Assembly (NCBI RefSeq): GCF_015557435.1
Contig: NZ_JADNOH010000077.1
Span: 1 to 60,934 of the forward strand
Direction of reading: 5' to 3'
DNA: 60,934 bases
Source of the DNA: Collinsella aerofaciens
GTDB taxonomy: Bacteria > Actinomycetota > Coriobacteriia > Coriobacteriales > Coriobacteriaceae
Part shown: piece by piece, positions 1-9,700 of the stretch
Position numbering within the stretch: the first letter of the stretch is position 1
How the letters are laid out: every line of letters starts with the position of its first letter
Notes under the pieces: model-generated
What the model saw: the letters and a program-made list of their open reading frames with translations, nothing else
The model's database searches: none
What the model was told of the DNA's origin: nothing
Translations under genes and position numbers: made by a program

Positions 1-107
1 GGCGGGCACTGTTCTGGGGAGCTCGATGGGTCATCTCGCTAGGTAAAAAGATAGTTCGCGGTGGTATTGTTGCAGTGGGTTTAATTCGATATGAAAGGGT
101 GACTTTG

Positions 108-1136
108 GTGTCCCAGATGGATTCTACGCTCTCTTATATAACTGACCAGTTGAAGGCGCTTACCTCGATTGCTTCTCCTACGGGGTTTACTCGTGCGGCG
201 ACCGATTATCTGATGGAGACGCTTCGCGATATGGGGTTTGGGCCTGAGCGTTCTAATAAGGGTAATGTGCTGGTGGAGCTTGGTGGCGAGGGTGAGCCGC
301 TTGTGTTGGCGAGCCATGTTGATACCCTGGGCGCCATGGTGCGTTCCATTAAGGACAATGGTCGTCTGCGCCCCACGACCCTTGGCGGGCATCAGTGGTC
401 TACGGCTGATGGCGAGAACTGCACTGTCTACACGCGTGACGGTAATGTTTATACGGGAGTGGTCCTCAACACCGAGCCCTCGGCGCATGTGGCCGATGAG
501 CCGGTCAAGACCATTGAGAAGAACATGGAGATCTTGCTCGATGAGAATGTCGACAGCAAGGACGATGTGCTCGAGTTGGGTATTCAGACCGGTGACATCA
601 TTGCCATGGATCCGCGCACCACGGTGACGGAGAGCGGCTACATCAAGAGCCGCTTCCTGGATGACAAACTGTCTGCGGCGATTCTGCTGGGTCTGGCGCG
701 TGCCGTCGCTGCCGGCGAGGTGACGCTTTCGCGCAAGGTTTCGCTGCTCTTTACCGTGTACGAGGAGGTCGGCCACGGCGGCGCCTTTGTGCCGGCCGAC
801 ACGCGCGAGATGATCAGCGTGGACATGGGCTGCGTGGGCGACGATCTGGGCTGCACCGAGCGCATGGTTTCGATTTGCGCCAAGGATTCGGGCGGTCCGT
901 ACAACTACGACCTGGTAACCACGCTGTCCAACATCGCGCGCGAGCTGGAGCTCGACTATGCGATCGACGTGTACCCGCATTACGGCTCCGATGTCGAGGC
1001 CACGCTTTCGGCCGGCTACGACATTCGCCACGGCCTGATCGGCCCCGGCGTGTACGCGAGCCACAACTACGAGCGCAGCCACATGGACGGCGTGCGCAAC
1101 ACCTACGAGCTCGTCCGCGCCTACGTCCAGCGCTAG
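108..1136 (+). CDS. M42 family metallo-aminopeptidase
   Basis: The product is a 342-residue cytosolic di-metal aminopeptidase of family M42, expected to trim short peptides. Visible signatures are SHVDT (His70, Asp72) for metal binding, DDK (Asp185-186) for the bridging aspartate, YEEVGHGG (Glu219 base, Glu220 ligand), VDMG (Asp239) and a C-terminal ASHNYERSH with the last histidine ligand. The length is normal for the family. I chose the GTG at 108 because GAAAGGG lies 8 bases before it; an in-frame GTG at 75 has no good ribosome binding site and adds a non-conserved tail. The gene stands alone and is followed by a clear terminator. M42 enzymes are often mislabelled as endoglucanases or deblocking aminopeptidases; the exact substrate is not readable here. 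Confidence 0.93.
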   Translation: MSQMDSTLSYITDQLKALTSIASPTGFTRAATDYLMETLRDMGFGPERSNKGNVLVELGGEGEPLVLASHVDTLGAMVRSIKDNGRLRPTTLGGHQWSTADGENCTVYTRDGNVYTGVVLNTEPSAHVADEPVKTIEKNMEILLDENVDSKDDVLELGIQTGDIIAMDPRTTVTESGYIKSRFLDDKLSAAILLGLARAVAAGEVTLSRKVSLLFTVYEEVGHGGAFVPADTREMISVDMGCVGDDLGCTERMVSICAKDSGGPYNYDLVTTLSNIARELELDYAIDVYPHYGSDVEATLSAGYDIRHGLIGPGVYASHNYERSHMDGVRNTYELVRAYVQR

Positions 1137-1169
1137 GGAAGTAGTTTGCGACTCGGCTGACCAATCGCT

Positions 1170-1195
1170 AAGGCCCGATCTCTCGGGCCTTTTTT
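1170..1195 (+). terminator. Intrinsic terminator after the M42 peptidase
   Basis: A perfect 9-bp stem AAGGCCCGA/TCGGGCCTT with a TCTC loop is followed by a run of T. It sits 34 bases after the peptidase stop and ends that transcript. Confidence 0.93.
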
Positions 1196-1274
1196 CGCTT
1201 TAGGTCGTTTAGTATTATGATGTAAGTAATCTATTAACTAAACGCGTAAATTACTTAACGAGGTGATGCGGCAT

Positions 1275-2648
1275 ATGAATACATCTGAGTACTTGTCTAT
1301 GGGTGATGCTGCCCGCCTGTTGGGCGTTACGAAAGCCCGCATATCTCAACTTGCCGCATCGGGAACGCTTGTGTGCGATATTGTGGGCGGCCGGAAGTTG
1401 GTCGAGTACAATTCTGCGATCGCCTACCAAAAGGTCCGCAAGCGAGGACGCCGTCCTGCGGCCGATGTTGGACGCAAGTTTACGCTGATGTCGGCCGACC
1501 ATGAGGTCGCGCATGTCTCATTTGATCCGACGCGCGAGTTTCCCTTCGAAATCGCCGAGGTCCTCGATGCGCAACGAATGCCGTTTGGCACGTGCTCGAG
1601 CTCTTCTCCAACGGTGAATAAGCGGGAGCTCAACGTGTGGTGGAACCATCGGTCGGTGCCTGACGTCCGCCCCGGACTCGTCTCGCGCTATCGTGAACTG
1701 GGAATTGCCAGTGGCATCGAGGTTCCGGTTCGGTGCCTGGGCCTCTCGCTTTCGGATTGCTATTGGCTGCGCCCGGCCGATTGCGCCGAACTCAAATGGC
1801 AAAACATCAATTACTTTGAGAACGAATTTGAGCGATCGGCGCCCGAAGAGCGTTCGGGTTGGCTGGAAGGCATCGGTCTTAAAAATCCTGATAACACGTC
1901 CGAGGGCGAGCTCCCTAAATCGTGGATGATTCGCAACGGTGTTCGCGTTCTGGTCAAGGGATGCGGCATGGACGACCAACGGCCCTTTAACGAGGCGGTT
2001 GCAACGGCTCTGCATCGTCGCTTGCTGTCGGAGGGCGAGTTTGTTCCTTATACGGTTGAGCGGATGTTCGATGGCCCTGCGTGCCTGTGCGAGGATTTTC
2101 TTGACGGCCGCGAGGAATACGTTCCGGCTGTTTACGCTAAGAACGCCCTTGGTGGCCAGCGAGGAAGCTCGACGTACGACCGGTACTGCCGCTTTCTTGG
2201 TAAGCATGGAGCAGACGAGGCCGCTGTGAGAAGGTCTATGTCGCAGATGATCGTTTGCGATGCCCTTTTGGCCAACAGCGATCGCCATTGGCGAAACTTC
2301 GGTATCATCCGCAATGTCGATACCCTGGAGATAAGGCCTGCACCGCTGTTCGATAGCGGTAACTGTCTGTGGTATAACGTGCCAACTGTCTTGCTCGCGG
2401 CTGGCGAGTTTGGGTTTGCTGCTAAGCCGTTTGGGCCCGACCCTTCCGTCCAGCTGGCGCTTGCGGACTCGCTCGATTGGTTCGATTCATCGCGGCTCAA
2501 CGGATTTGTTGATGAGGCGATCGAGATTCTTTCGCAGAGCGAATGGGCCACGGCGGAGGGTCGACTCGAGGCCATCCGCCGTGGCCTCGAGCGTCGCATA
2601 ATCGAGGTTGGTGCCGCTGTTGAGGTACTTCGACACGTGCAGCGATAA
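1275..2648 (+). CDS. HTH-HipA-like kinase fusion protein
   Basis: This 457-residue protein joins a short N-terminal DNA-binding helix-turn-helix (about residues 7-50, AARLLGVTKARISQL) to a HipA-type kinase domain. The kinase part shows EGELPKSW (about 211-218), the catalytic loop NSDRHWRNFG (about 334-343, with Asp336 and Asn341) and the metal-binding LFDSG (about 358-362). HipA kinases phosphorylate protein targets, in E. coli GltX, and usually need a separate HipB repressor; here the DNA-binding part is in the same chain and no hipB lies beside it. ATG 1275 was chosen because GAGGTGAT precedes it by about 7 bases; ATG 1266 and GTG 1263 overlap that site. It converges with mnmA with 8 bases between stops. 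The role as an autoregulated toxin or signalling kinase is inference. Confidence 0.8.
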   Translation: MNTSEYLSMGDAARLLGVTKARISQLAASGTLVCDIVGGRKLVEYNSAIAYQKVRKRGRRPAADVGRKFTLMSADHEVAHVSFDPTREFPFEIAEVLDAQRMPFGTCSSSSPTVNKRELNVWWNHRSVPDVRPGLVSRYRELGIASGIEVPVRCLGLSLSDCYWLRPADCAELKWQNINYFENEFERSAPEERSGWLEGIGLKNPDNTSEGELPKSWMIRNGVRVLVKGCGMDDQRPFNEAVATALHRRLLSEGEFVPYTVERMFDGPACLCEDFLDGREEYVPAVYAKNALGGQRGSSTYDRYCRFLGKHGADEAAVRRSMSQMIVCDALLANSDRHWRNFGIIRNVDTLEIRPAPLFDSGNCLWYNVPTVLLAAGEFGFAAKPFGPDPSVQLALADSLDWFDSSRLNGFVDEAIEILSQSEWATAEGRLEAIRRGLERRIIEVGAAVEVLRHVQR

Positions 2649-2656
2649 ACCCGCGG

Positions 2657-3757
2657 CTACTTAAGTGCGCCGGTCACGGTGCCGCCGCCCAGGACGATGT
2701 CGCCGCGGTATATAACGACGGCCTGGCCGGGGGCGATGGCTCGTTGCGGCTCGTCAAAGGTCAGCAGCATTTGTCCGTCGGCGCCACGTGTAAGGGTTGC
2801 TGCCTGGTCCTTTTGACGGTAGCGGTATTTGGCGCCCACGTGAATGCCGCCGGCATCGAGCTCTGCCTCCATGCCGGCGGCAGGGGCGCTCCAGATCCAC
2901 TCATCGGCCGTGAGCGCTGTGGCTGTCAGGTCCTCGGCCTCGCCCAGATGCACGGTGTTGTTGGTGGCATCGACGCCCGTTACGTACACGGGATGCGCCA
3001 TCGCGACGCCCAAGCCCTTGCGCTGGCCGATGGTATAGCGCAGCGCGCCGTTATGGCGTCCGACCACGCTGCCGTCGCGCCACACAATGTCGCCCGGTGC
3101 AGCGGCATGTCCGCAGCGGCGCTCGATATAGCCCGCGTAGTCGCCGTCCGCGATAAAGCAGATATCCTCGCTCTCGGCCTTCTTGGCGTTTATGAAGCCC
3201 TGTTCGGCGGCAATGCGGCGCACGTCGCGCTCTTTGTCCAAGCCTGCCAGCGGAAAGATCGTGCGTGCCAGACGCTCTTGCGTGAGCGAATACAAAAAGT
3301 AACTCTGGTCCTTCTTAGGGTCCTCGCCGCGGTGCAGCTGCCAGGTGCCGTCGGACGCCTGACTCGTTTTGGCGTAGTGACCTGTGGCGATGTAGTCGCA
3401 GCCCATATCGAGTGCCGCATCGAGCAACGCGCCAAACTTAATATGGCGGTTGCAGATGATGCATGGGTTGGGCGTCAACCCCTCCTGATAGGCAGTCACA
3501 AATCGCTCGATAACGTTGCGGTCGAAGGTCTGCTGCAGGTCGAGCACATGGTGGGGTATCCCCAGGCGCTCGGCGACGGCCTTTGCATCGGCGATGTCGC
3601 GGTCGACCTTGCTCATGCCTGTGACGGGATCGGGCGCGGGGCAAGTGAGGCGCATGGTGGCGCCAACGCATTCGTAGCCCTGGCTTTTGAGCAGGTACGC
3701 GGTCACGCTGGAATCGACGCCGCCGCTCATGGCGACGAGCACGCGCTTGTTGTGCAT
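2657..3757 (-). CDS. mnmA: tRNA 2-thiouridylase MnmA
   Basis: MnmA makes the 2-thio group of U34 in tRNAs for Lys, Glu and Gln, using sulfur passed from a cysteine desulfurase. The 366-residue protein has the N-terminal PP-loop AMSGGVDSS (residues 9-17), the catalytic Cys102 in PNPCIICN and the second catalytic Cys200 in ESEDICFI, matching Cys102 and Cys199 of E. coli. The length is full for the family. A GGAGG-type site precedes the start codon. It lies downstream of cysK on the same strand but a terminator separates them, so they are probably not one operon, although both deal with cysteine sulfur. Confidence 0.96.
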   Translation of the reverse strand: MHNKRVLVAMSGGVDSSVTAYLLKSQGYECVGATMRLTCPAPDPVTGMSKVDRDIADAKAVAERLGIPHHVLDLQQTFDRNVIERFVTAYQEGLTPNPCIICNRHIKFGALLDAALDMGCDYIATGHYAKTSQASDGTWQLHRGEDPKKDQSYFLYSLTQERLARTIFPLAGLDKERDVRRIAAEQGFINAKKAESEDICFIADGDYAGYIERRCGHAAAPGDIVWRDGSVVGRHNGALRYTIGQRKGLGVAMAHPVYVTGVDATNNTVHLGEAEDLTATALTADEWIWSAPAAGMEAELDAGGIHVGAKYRYRQKDQAATLTRGADGQMLLTFDEPQRAIAPGQAVVIYRGDIVLGGGTVTGALK

Positions 3758-3786
3758 GGGGAGGTTCTCCTTGGTGGCATGCGGCC

Positions 3787-3825
3787 AAAAAAGAAAAGCG
3801 GCGCGGGAGGCTGGTTCCGCGCCGC
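3787..3825 (-). terminator. Intrinsic terminator after cysK
   Basis: Read on the minus strand, a 9-bp perfect stem GCGGCGCGG/CCGCGCCGC with a 10-base loop is followed by CTTTTCTTTTTT. It lies between cysK and mnmA and would end the cysK transcript. Confidence 0.88.
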
Positions 3826-3938
3826 AGACATTGTAGCAAGTTCGGGTGCTTCGTGGGACACCCTAACGAGATGGGCTCAGGCCGCCAGAAGAGAGGGGAG
3901 ACCGGCGTGCCTTGAACTCATCCGTTCAACAGCAGGAA

Positions 3939-4877
<939 letters not shown>

Positions 4878-4949
4878 GGTGAACCTCCAAAGTGTTCAAG
4901 TTGCTGGATACCGTGTGAGTTTACGGTGTGTCGAACAGTCAAACCCACA

Positions 4950-4962
4950 AACCTAATAGGTT
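4950..4962. promoter_or_regulatory. 13-bp perfect palindrome, candidate operator
   Basis: AACCTAATAGGTT (AACCTA-A-TAGGTT) lies in the divergent cysK/Rrf2-regulator gap, 73 bases upstream of the cysK start. Rrf2-family dimers bind short AT-rich inverted repeats, so this is a reasonable operator for the neighbouring regulator. The assignment is an inference from position and symmetry. Confidence 0.5.
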
Positions 4963-5050
4963 GTTCGTATAGCTGTTGGGAAGCATAGTAGACAGTAAAG
5001 CCTAGTAATGCAATAGGAAATTGTGAATTATTACGAGTCGATGAACCACC

Positions 5051-5094
5051 TTGACTGGAACGGGTATTTTCAAAGTCAATTTTTCGGCTAGAAT
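5051..5094 (+). promoter_or_regulatory. Promoter region of the Rrf2-type regulator with inverted repeat
   Basis: TTGACT at 5051-5056 and AGTCAA at 5074-5079 form an inverted repeat just before a TAGAAT -10-like hexamer at 5089-5094, which is 36 bases before the regulator start. The spacing from TTGACT to TAGAAT is too long for one sigma-70 promoter, so the repeat is more likely an operator around the promoter. Confidence 0.35.
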
Positions 5095-5129
5095 TTCTAG
5101 GACTAAAAGACCGAAAGGCAGCACTATAT

Positions 5130-5558
5130 ATGTTGGTTTCTACTAAGGGCAGGTACGCCCTGCGCGTTATGGTCGACCTGGCCGAGCACCAGGCGGCCGG
5201 CCGTATCCCGCTTAAAGAGATTGCGGCACGTCAGGGTATTTCGGAGAAGTATCTCGAGAATATTCTGGCGACGCTCGTGCGCGCCAATATGCTCTCGGGC
5301 ATGCGCGGCAAGGGCGGCGGCTACGTGCTCACGCGTCCACCCGAGCAGTATACGGTGGGCGAGATCCTGCGCCTAACCGAGGGCAGCCTGGCGCCGGTTG
5401 CATGTCTGGACGGCGACTGCAAGGGCTGCTCGCGCTCGGATGAGTGTCCCACGCTCGACGTGTGGAAGAACCTGGACAAGCTCATCAACGACTACCTCGA
5501 CGGCGTGACGCTTGATCAACTTGTCACTCACAACGAGGGCTACGACTACGTGATCTAG
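5130..5558 (+). CDS. Rrf2 family transcriptional regulator, IscR/CymR type
   Basis: This is a 142-residue winged-helix Rrf2 regulator. MLVSTKGRYALRVMVDLA is the family N-terminus, the recognition helix lies around residues 28-50 (ISEKYLENILATL) and the wing is RGKGGGY (60-65). CymR proteins lack a metal-site cysteine cluster, but this one has Cys92, Cys97, Cys100 and Cys106 before PTLDVW, close to the three-cysteine Fe-S site of IscR, so it may carry an iron-sulfur cluster. Being divergent from cysK suggests that it controls cysteine synthesis, sulfur supply or Fe-S building. Which of these it senses cannot be decided from sequence. Confidence 0.9.
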   Translation: MLVSTKGRYALRVMVDLAEHQAAGRIPLKEIAARQGISEKYLENILATLVRANMLSGMRGKGGGYVLTRPPEQYTVGEILRLTEGSLAPVACLDGDCKGCSRSDECPTLDVWKNLDKLINDYLDGVTLDQLVTHNEGYDYVI

Positions 5559-5578
5559 GGCTCTAACAGAATGTGATG

Positions 5579-5614
5579 GCGCGGGCCGACCTGTGGTGGG
5601 TTGGCCCGCGCTTT
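5579..5614 (+). terminator. Terminator between convergent genes
   Basis: A 9-bp perfect stem GCGCGGGCC/GGCCCGCGC with a 15-base loop lies between the Rrf2 regulator and the convergent holin-like gene. The T run (TTTA) is short, so efficiency is uncertain. Confidence 0.6.
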
Positions 5615-5626
5615 ATGTCTATTGGA

Positions 5627-5992
5627 CTAATCGTTGGCGACGCCGTCGAGGATGCTGCGCATGATGGATACCAGGATGCTGCCCATAAAGGCCGAGCCAA
5701 AGCTGGCGATAGAAATGCCGGCGCCTAGGAGATTAACCGACAGGTAGCTGGCGAGCTCGAGCATAAAGCTGTTGACCACAAGCTGGAAAATGCCGAGCGT
5801 AATAATGGTGAGCGGCAGCGAGATAACCGTGAGGAACGGCTTGACGAGCGAGTCGACAATGTTCAGGAACAGCCCTACAAAGGCAAAGCAGACCCAGGCT
5901 TCGGCAAAACCGAAGGGTTGGATGCCGGGGACGAGAAACGTGGCGATCGCAATGGCGATCGAGGTGAAGAGCCAGTTAAGCATAAAGCGCAT
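5627..5992 (-). CDS. Holin-4_2 (YvlD-like) small membrane protein
   Basis: The 121-residue protein is almost wholly hydrophobic, with about four predicted membrane helices: residues near 5-25, 30-50, 55-80 and 90-115. The pattern LNIVDSLVKPFLTVISLPL followed by a TLGIF turn is typical of the Phage_holin_4_2/YvlD family. Despite the name most members are chromosomal and have no proven holin activity; their role is unknown, perhaps envelope stress. ATG 5992 was chosen because GAAAGGG lies 8 bases upstream. It faces the Rrf2 regulator and shares the terminator region between them. Confidence 0.83.
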   Translation of the reverse strand: MRFMLNWLFTSIAIAIATFLVPGIQPFGFAEAWVCFAFVGLFLNIVDSLVKPFLTVISLPLTIITLGIFQLVVNSFMLELASYLSVNLLGAGISIASFGSAFMGSILVSIMRSILDGVAND

Positions 5993-6149
5993 GGTGTGAT
6001 CCCTTTCTGCGCAGACAGTGTGTCGCTTTGTTTGGACGCCCATTGTCGCAAATATTCGTGGAGCTTACGTGCGCATTTAGTTTCAAAACGGCGTTCGTCC
6101 TGAAAAACGCGCCGCTGACAGAGAGTCTTATCGCTTTAGTTTAGTGGTG

Positions 6150-6158
6150 TGCTACACT
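6150..6158 (+). promoter_or_regulatory. Extended -10 promoter element
   Basis: TGCTACACT fits an extended -10 (TGnTAnnnT). It lies 106 bases before the YerC-like regulator. No convincing -35 is seen, which extended -10 promoters can tolerate. Confidence 0.4.
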
Positions 6159-6263
6159 GCTACGGGCAAATGCCCCATGCATTGTTTTATTGCATAGAAC
6201 GGGCGAACGATGCCCGATGTCAGTATCAACTTCGATGCCTTTTGGCAGGTTTGGCGGTGATCG

Positions 6264-6563
6264 ATGAATATCGAGAACATGTTTGACAAGCCTGATGTCA
6301 AGCAGCTGGTCCACGCATTTAGTCTTTTGGACGACGAGAAGGATATTCAAGCGTTTTTGACCGATATCTGCACGCCGCGCGAGATCTGCGATCTTTCTCA
6401 GCGCCTGCAGGTCGCGCGTTATCTGGATGAGGGCGAGCCCTATGTTGAGGTTCAGGCCCGCACCGGTGCTTCGTCCACCACGGTGAGCCGCGTGTCCAAG
6501 GCGCTCAACGGCGAGTACGGCGGCTATCGCAAGATCCTCATCAAGCTGGAGGATGGCGAGTAG
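6264..6563 (+). CDS. YerC/YecD-type TrpR-related DNA-binding protein
   Basis: The 99-residue protein matches the TrpR-like YerC/YecD family: all-helical, with TPREICDLSQRLQVARYL as the core helix pair and the helix-turn-helix TGASSTTVSRVSKAL at about 70-84. TrpR itself binds tryptophan, but YerC members lack proof of that, so the ligand is unknown. It is monocistronic, flanked by its own -10-like element and an intrinsic terminator. Confidence 0.88.
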   Translation: MNIENMFDKPDVKQLVHAFSLLDDEKDIQAFLTDICTPREICDLSQRLQVARYLDEGEPYVEVQARTGASSTTVSRVSKALNGEYGGYRKILIKLEDGE

Positions 6564-6590
6564 GCCAACGGCAAAAACGAATTGCACAGA

Positions 6591-6615
6591 ACCGTCCCTT
6601 CGGGGGCGGTTTTTT
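6591..6615 (+). terminator. Intrinsic terminator after the YerC-like gene
   Basis: ACCGTCCC and GGGGCGGT pair (one G-U) around a TTCG loop and run into TTTTTT, 28 bases after the stop codon. Confidence 0.92.
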
Positions 6616-6678
6616 GGTGCAAGGGGGTCAGGTTATCTTGCACTAATGTGGTGCAAACAAACCTGACCCCGATGCACC
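6616..6678. repeat. 63-nt hairpin repeat (REP-like)
   Basis: The outer arms 6616-6634 and 6660-6678 are 19 bases long and pair at 17 positions; their shared core is GGGGTCAGGTT/AACCTGACCCC. Inside is a second stem, TTGCAC (6638-6643) with GTGCAA (6651-6656). It follows the terminator directly and precedes addB. There is no T run, so it is not a normal terminator. The total length of 63 nt equals that of the hairpin at 13561-13623. The REP/RAYT-type origin is inference. Confidence 0.7.
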
Positions 6679-6764
6679 AAAAGATGTTGGTGTGGTGCCA
6701 TGTTGTCCGCGTGGGCGGGTAGGATGGATACATTGAATATTGCGAACGGTTTGAGTGGAGGACC

Positions 6765-9700
6765 ATGCCTGTTCGAATCTATACCACCAATGCCGGCGCG
6801 GACCTGAGCGATGCCGAGGCGGCGATTCTTGCCGACCTTGTTGCCCGACATGGGCGCGCCGTATTGCTGGCGCCTACGTTTGCCGAGCTCGACCTGTGCC
6901 GTCACGATGCGGCGGTGGCCGGCGCCTCGCTGGGCGTTGACTACAAGACTCCCTCGTCGTGGCTCCGTTCGCTGTGGGAGCTGATGGGCGACGGCCGCAG
7001 CTTCGTCGACAACCTGCAGCGTCAGATGCTGTTCTCGGATATGGTTGCCCGTCGCGACGATGCCGATCTGCAGCCGCTTTCTCGTAGCCAGGGCACGGTG
7101 CGCATGCTCGCACGCATGGCTCGCGATGTGCTTCCGGGCGTGGCGGGGACAGGTGCCGAACGCCACTGTGGCAACGCCTGCCAGCCCGAGCCCAAAAGCG
7201 ATGCCGAGGCCCGCGTGTTCGAGCTTTTGCGCGCCTATGCGAGTGGCTTGGACCGCCGAGATATGGTCGAACCCTGCGAGGCGGCCGACATGATGGCCGG
7301 TGCCTTAGCCGACAATCTGCCAACCTGCGTCCGCGCTGTGTTTGTGCGTGGCGTCACGTCGTTTGCGCACGGCCTGCTTGAGCTGCTGTCTGCCGTGGCG
7401 AATGGCGGGGGAGAGGTCGTCGTGCTGCTCGCCCGCGAGCAGGCGGCAATGCGCGAGGAACTTGCTGCGGCCTTTGATGCCCGCGGCGTACTGTTTGAGA
7501 TTGCGCCGCTGGGGGAGGACGCTGCTGCCTCTAAGCCCGCCGCTCAGCCTGCCTTTATAGAGGTTGCCGGTCCCCATGCCCGCGCCTATGCCTATGCGAA
7601 TGCTATTGATAAGTTGGTAAAGGCGCGCGAGGGTGCCGCACCGCGCGACGGCGCTGCGGCACCGGCCGATCCTGCGCGCGTGCTCGTGGTGTCCGCCCGG
7701 GCACCCCAGTTGTTCGGCGAGCTTGCCGCTCGTTTGGCGGCGCGCCACATCGCGGCCGAGACAACCGAGTTCACGGCGTTTTCCCAATCCATCGCGGGCA
7801 GGCAGTTCACGGCGCTTGCCAACCTGATCGAGCGCATGAAGGCTGCTGACGAGGGCACCGCCTCCAAGACCGAGTGGTGGCCCGCCCCGGAGCTTACCGA
7901 CTGGATTTATAGCCCACTTTCGGGCGCCGACGCCGCCAGCGCGCGAACCTTCGATAAGAACATGCGCCTGTCGCGCAGCAAGACCACTGCGGGCGTCAAG
8001 AGTCTGCTACAGAGCGTGCAGGGCCAAGTGAGGGGTGCGCGCAAGGCGGCCAGCGACCAGAACTGGTTTAAGAACGTGCCGTGCGTGGTCTCGGATGTGT
8101 TCCAGGCGCTATGGCGTGACAAGCCCGTGACGGCGCTCAAGGCCATGCTCGCGGTTGCCGAGGCGCTGCCCGATCGCGCCCTGGGCGGCCTTGACGGCCG
8201 GGCCCGTCGCCAGGCCGAGACGGCCCTGCTGCGCCATGCCATCGACATCCTTATGAACGACGCCCGCGCGCTCGATGTGTCGCAGGCGGCGACCGTACCC
8301 GTGCTCGATGGCGTCCGCACCAAGGTGGACAAGCGCAGTACCGCTTACGATTACGAGACCTACGAGGTCGACCGCACTCCGCGCGCCCAGGTGCGATTCG
8401 CGTCGCTTGCCGATGCGGCGGCGCTGCGCCCCGCCAGCTACGATGCCGTGCTGTTTGCCGATGTCGACCTGGACAGTTATCCGCTTTCGCATGAGGAGGG
8501 CCCGTTGGCCACGTTGACGGAAGAGTTGGGTCGCGGCGGCGTGACGCTTGAGCCCGCGGCCCTGCTGCGCGTGCGTTTTGGCCGTGCGATGCAAGCGTCG
8601 CGTGGTCCGGTTACGCTCGCCCGCGTGACCCACGATCGCCAGGCGCGCGAGTGCTACCCGGCGGCCGTGTGGACCGAGTTGCGGGCGCGCGCCAAGGCCG
8701 CTGACGACGCCAAGGCCGCTGGCGCTGACAAGGCCGCTGACGCCGACAAGGTCACCGCCGCCAAGGCGACGTGCGTGGGCGAGGGCGATATCGTGAGGGA
8801 CTTCGACCCCGCCGCCGGCGAAGGGCTCGAGCGCAAGCGGGTCGCATGCGAAGCCCCTCAGCATCTGAGCGCCGAGGCCGTGCCGTATCTGGTTTTGCGC
8901 CGCCGCGATGGTGAGGGCGAGGATGCGCCGCTCGTGCCGCGTTTAACGTCCGCCTCGCAAATCGAGGCATATTCCACCTGCCCGCTGTGCTGGTTTGTGT
9001 CCTATCGCGTAAAACCCCAGTCTATCGATGCAGGCTTTGGCAACATGGAGAAGGGCAACTTTGTCCATGACGTGCTGGAGCACCTGCATGCTCGTCTGCC
9101 CCAGGAGGGCATGGAACGCGTGACGCCCATGAACCTGCCGCGCGCACAGGAGCTGCTGCGCGAGGTCTTCGACGAGACTCTGGCCGAGCACGCCGGCAAG
9201 CGCGGTACCGAGGGCCCGCTGGTGCCGCTCTCACCGGTGGAGGAACGCCAGGTGGCCGAGATCTTGCCGCAGCTGGAGGACGTGCTCGCCTATGAGTCCG
9301 AGGCGCTTGCGCCCTTTGTCCCGCGCTATCTGGAGTTTGCGTTTAACGAGCTTAAGGTCGAGTATGCCGGCTGGCCGCTCGGCGGGCGCATCGACCGCGT
9401 GGACGTGGATGCCGAGAACCGCGCCGTGGTGATCGACTACAAGCATCGTTCGGGCGTCGAGGAATATAAGCTCGCCGACCCCACGGTGTTCGATGAGAAG
9501 ACGGGCGCGGTGCCCGCCGACGACCCGCGTTGGCTGCCGCCGCATACCCAGACGCTCATCTACGCGCAGGCCATGCGGCGGGCGCTGGACTTGAACACGC
9601 GCGCCGCGCTCTACTTTTCGACCAAGGGCGGCAAGCCGGCGCTGCGCGGCGCCGCGAGTGACGAGCTGCTCGAGGAGGAGCGCGGCGACGGTCGTATTCC

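Noticed and set aside
1..42. Possible C-terminal end of an upstream gene, stopping at TAG 40-42
   Set aside because: Only 13 codons are visible, too few to support a call.
4878..5129. T-box or SAM leader upstream of cysK
   Set aside because: No T-box sequence, specifier stem or SAM aptamer blocks are seen; only short palindromes.
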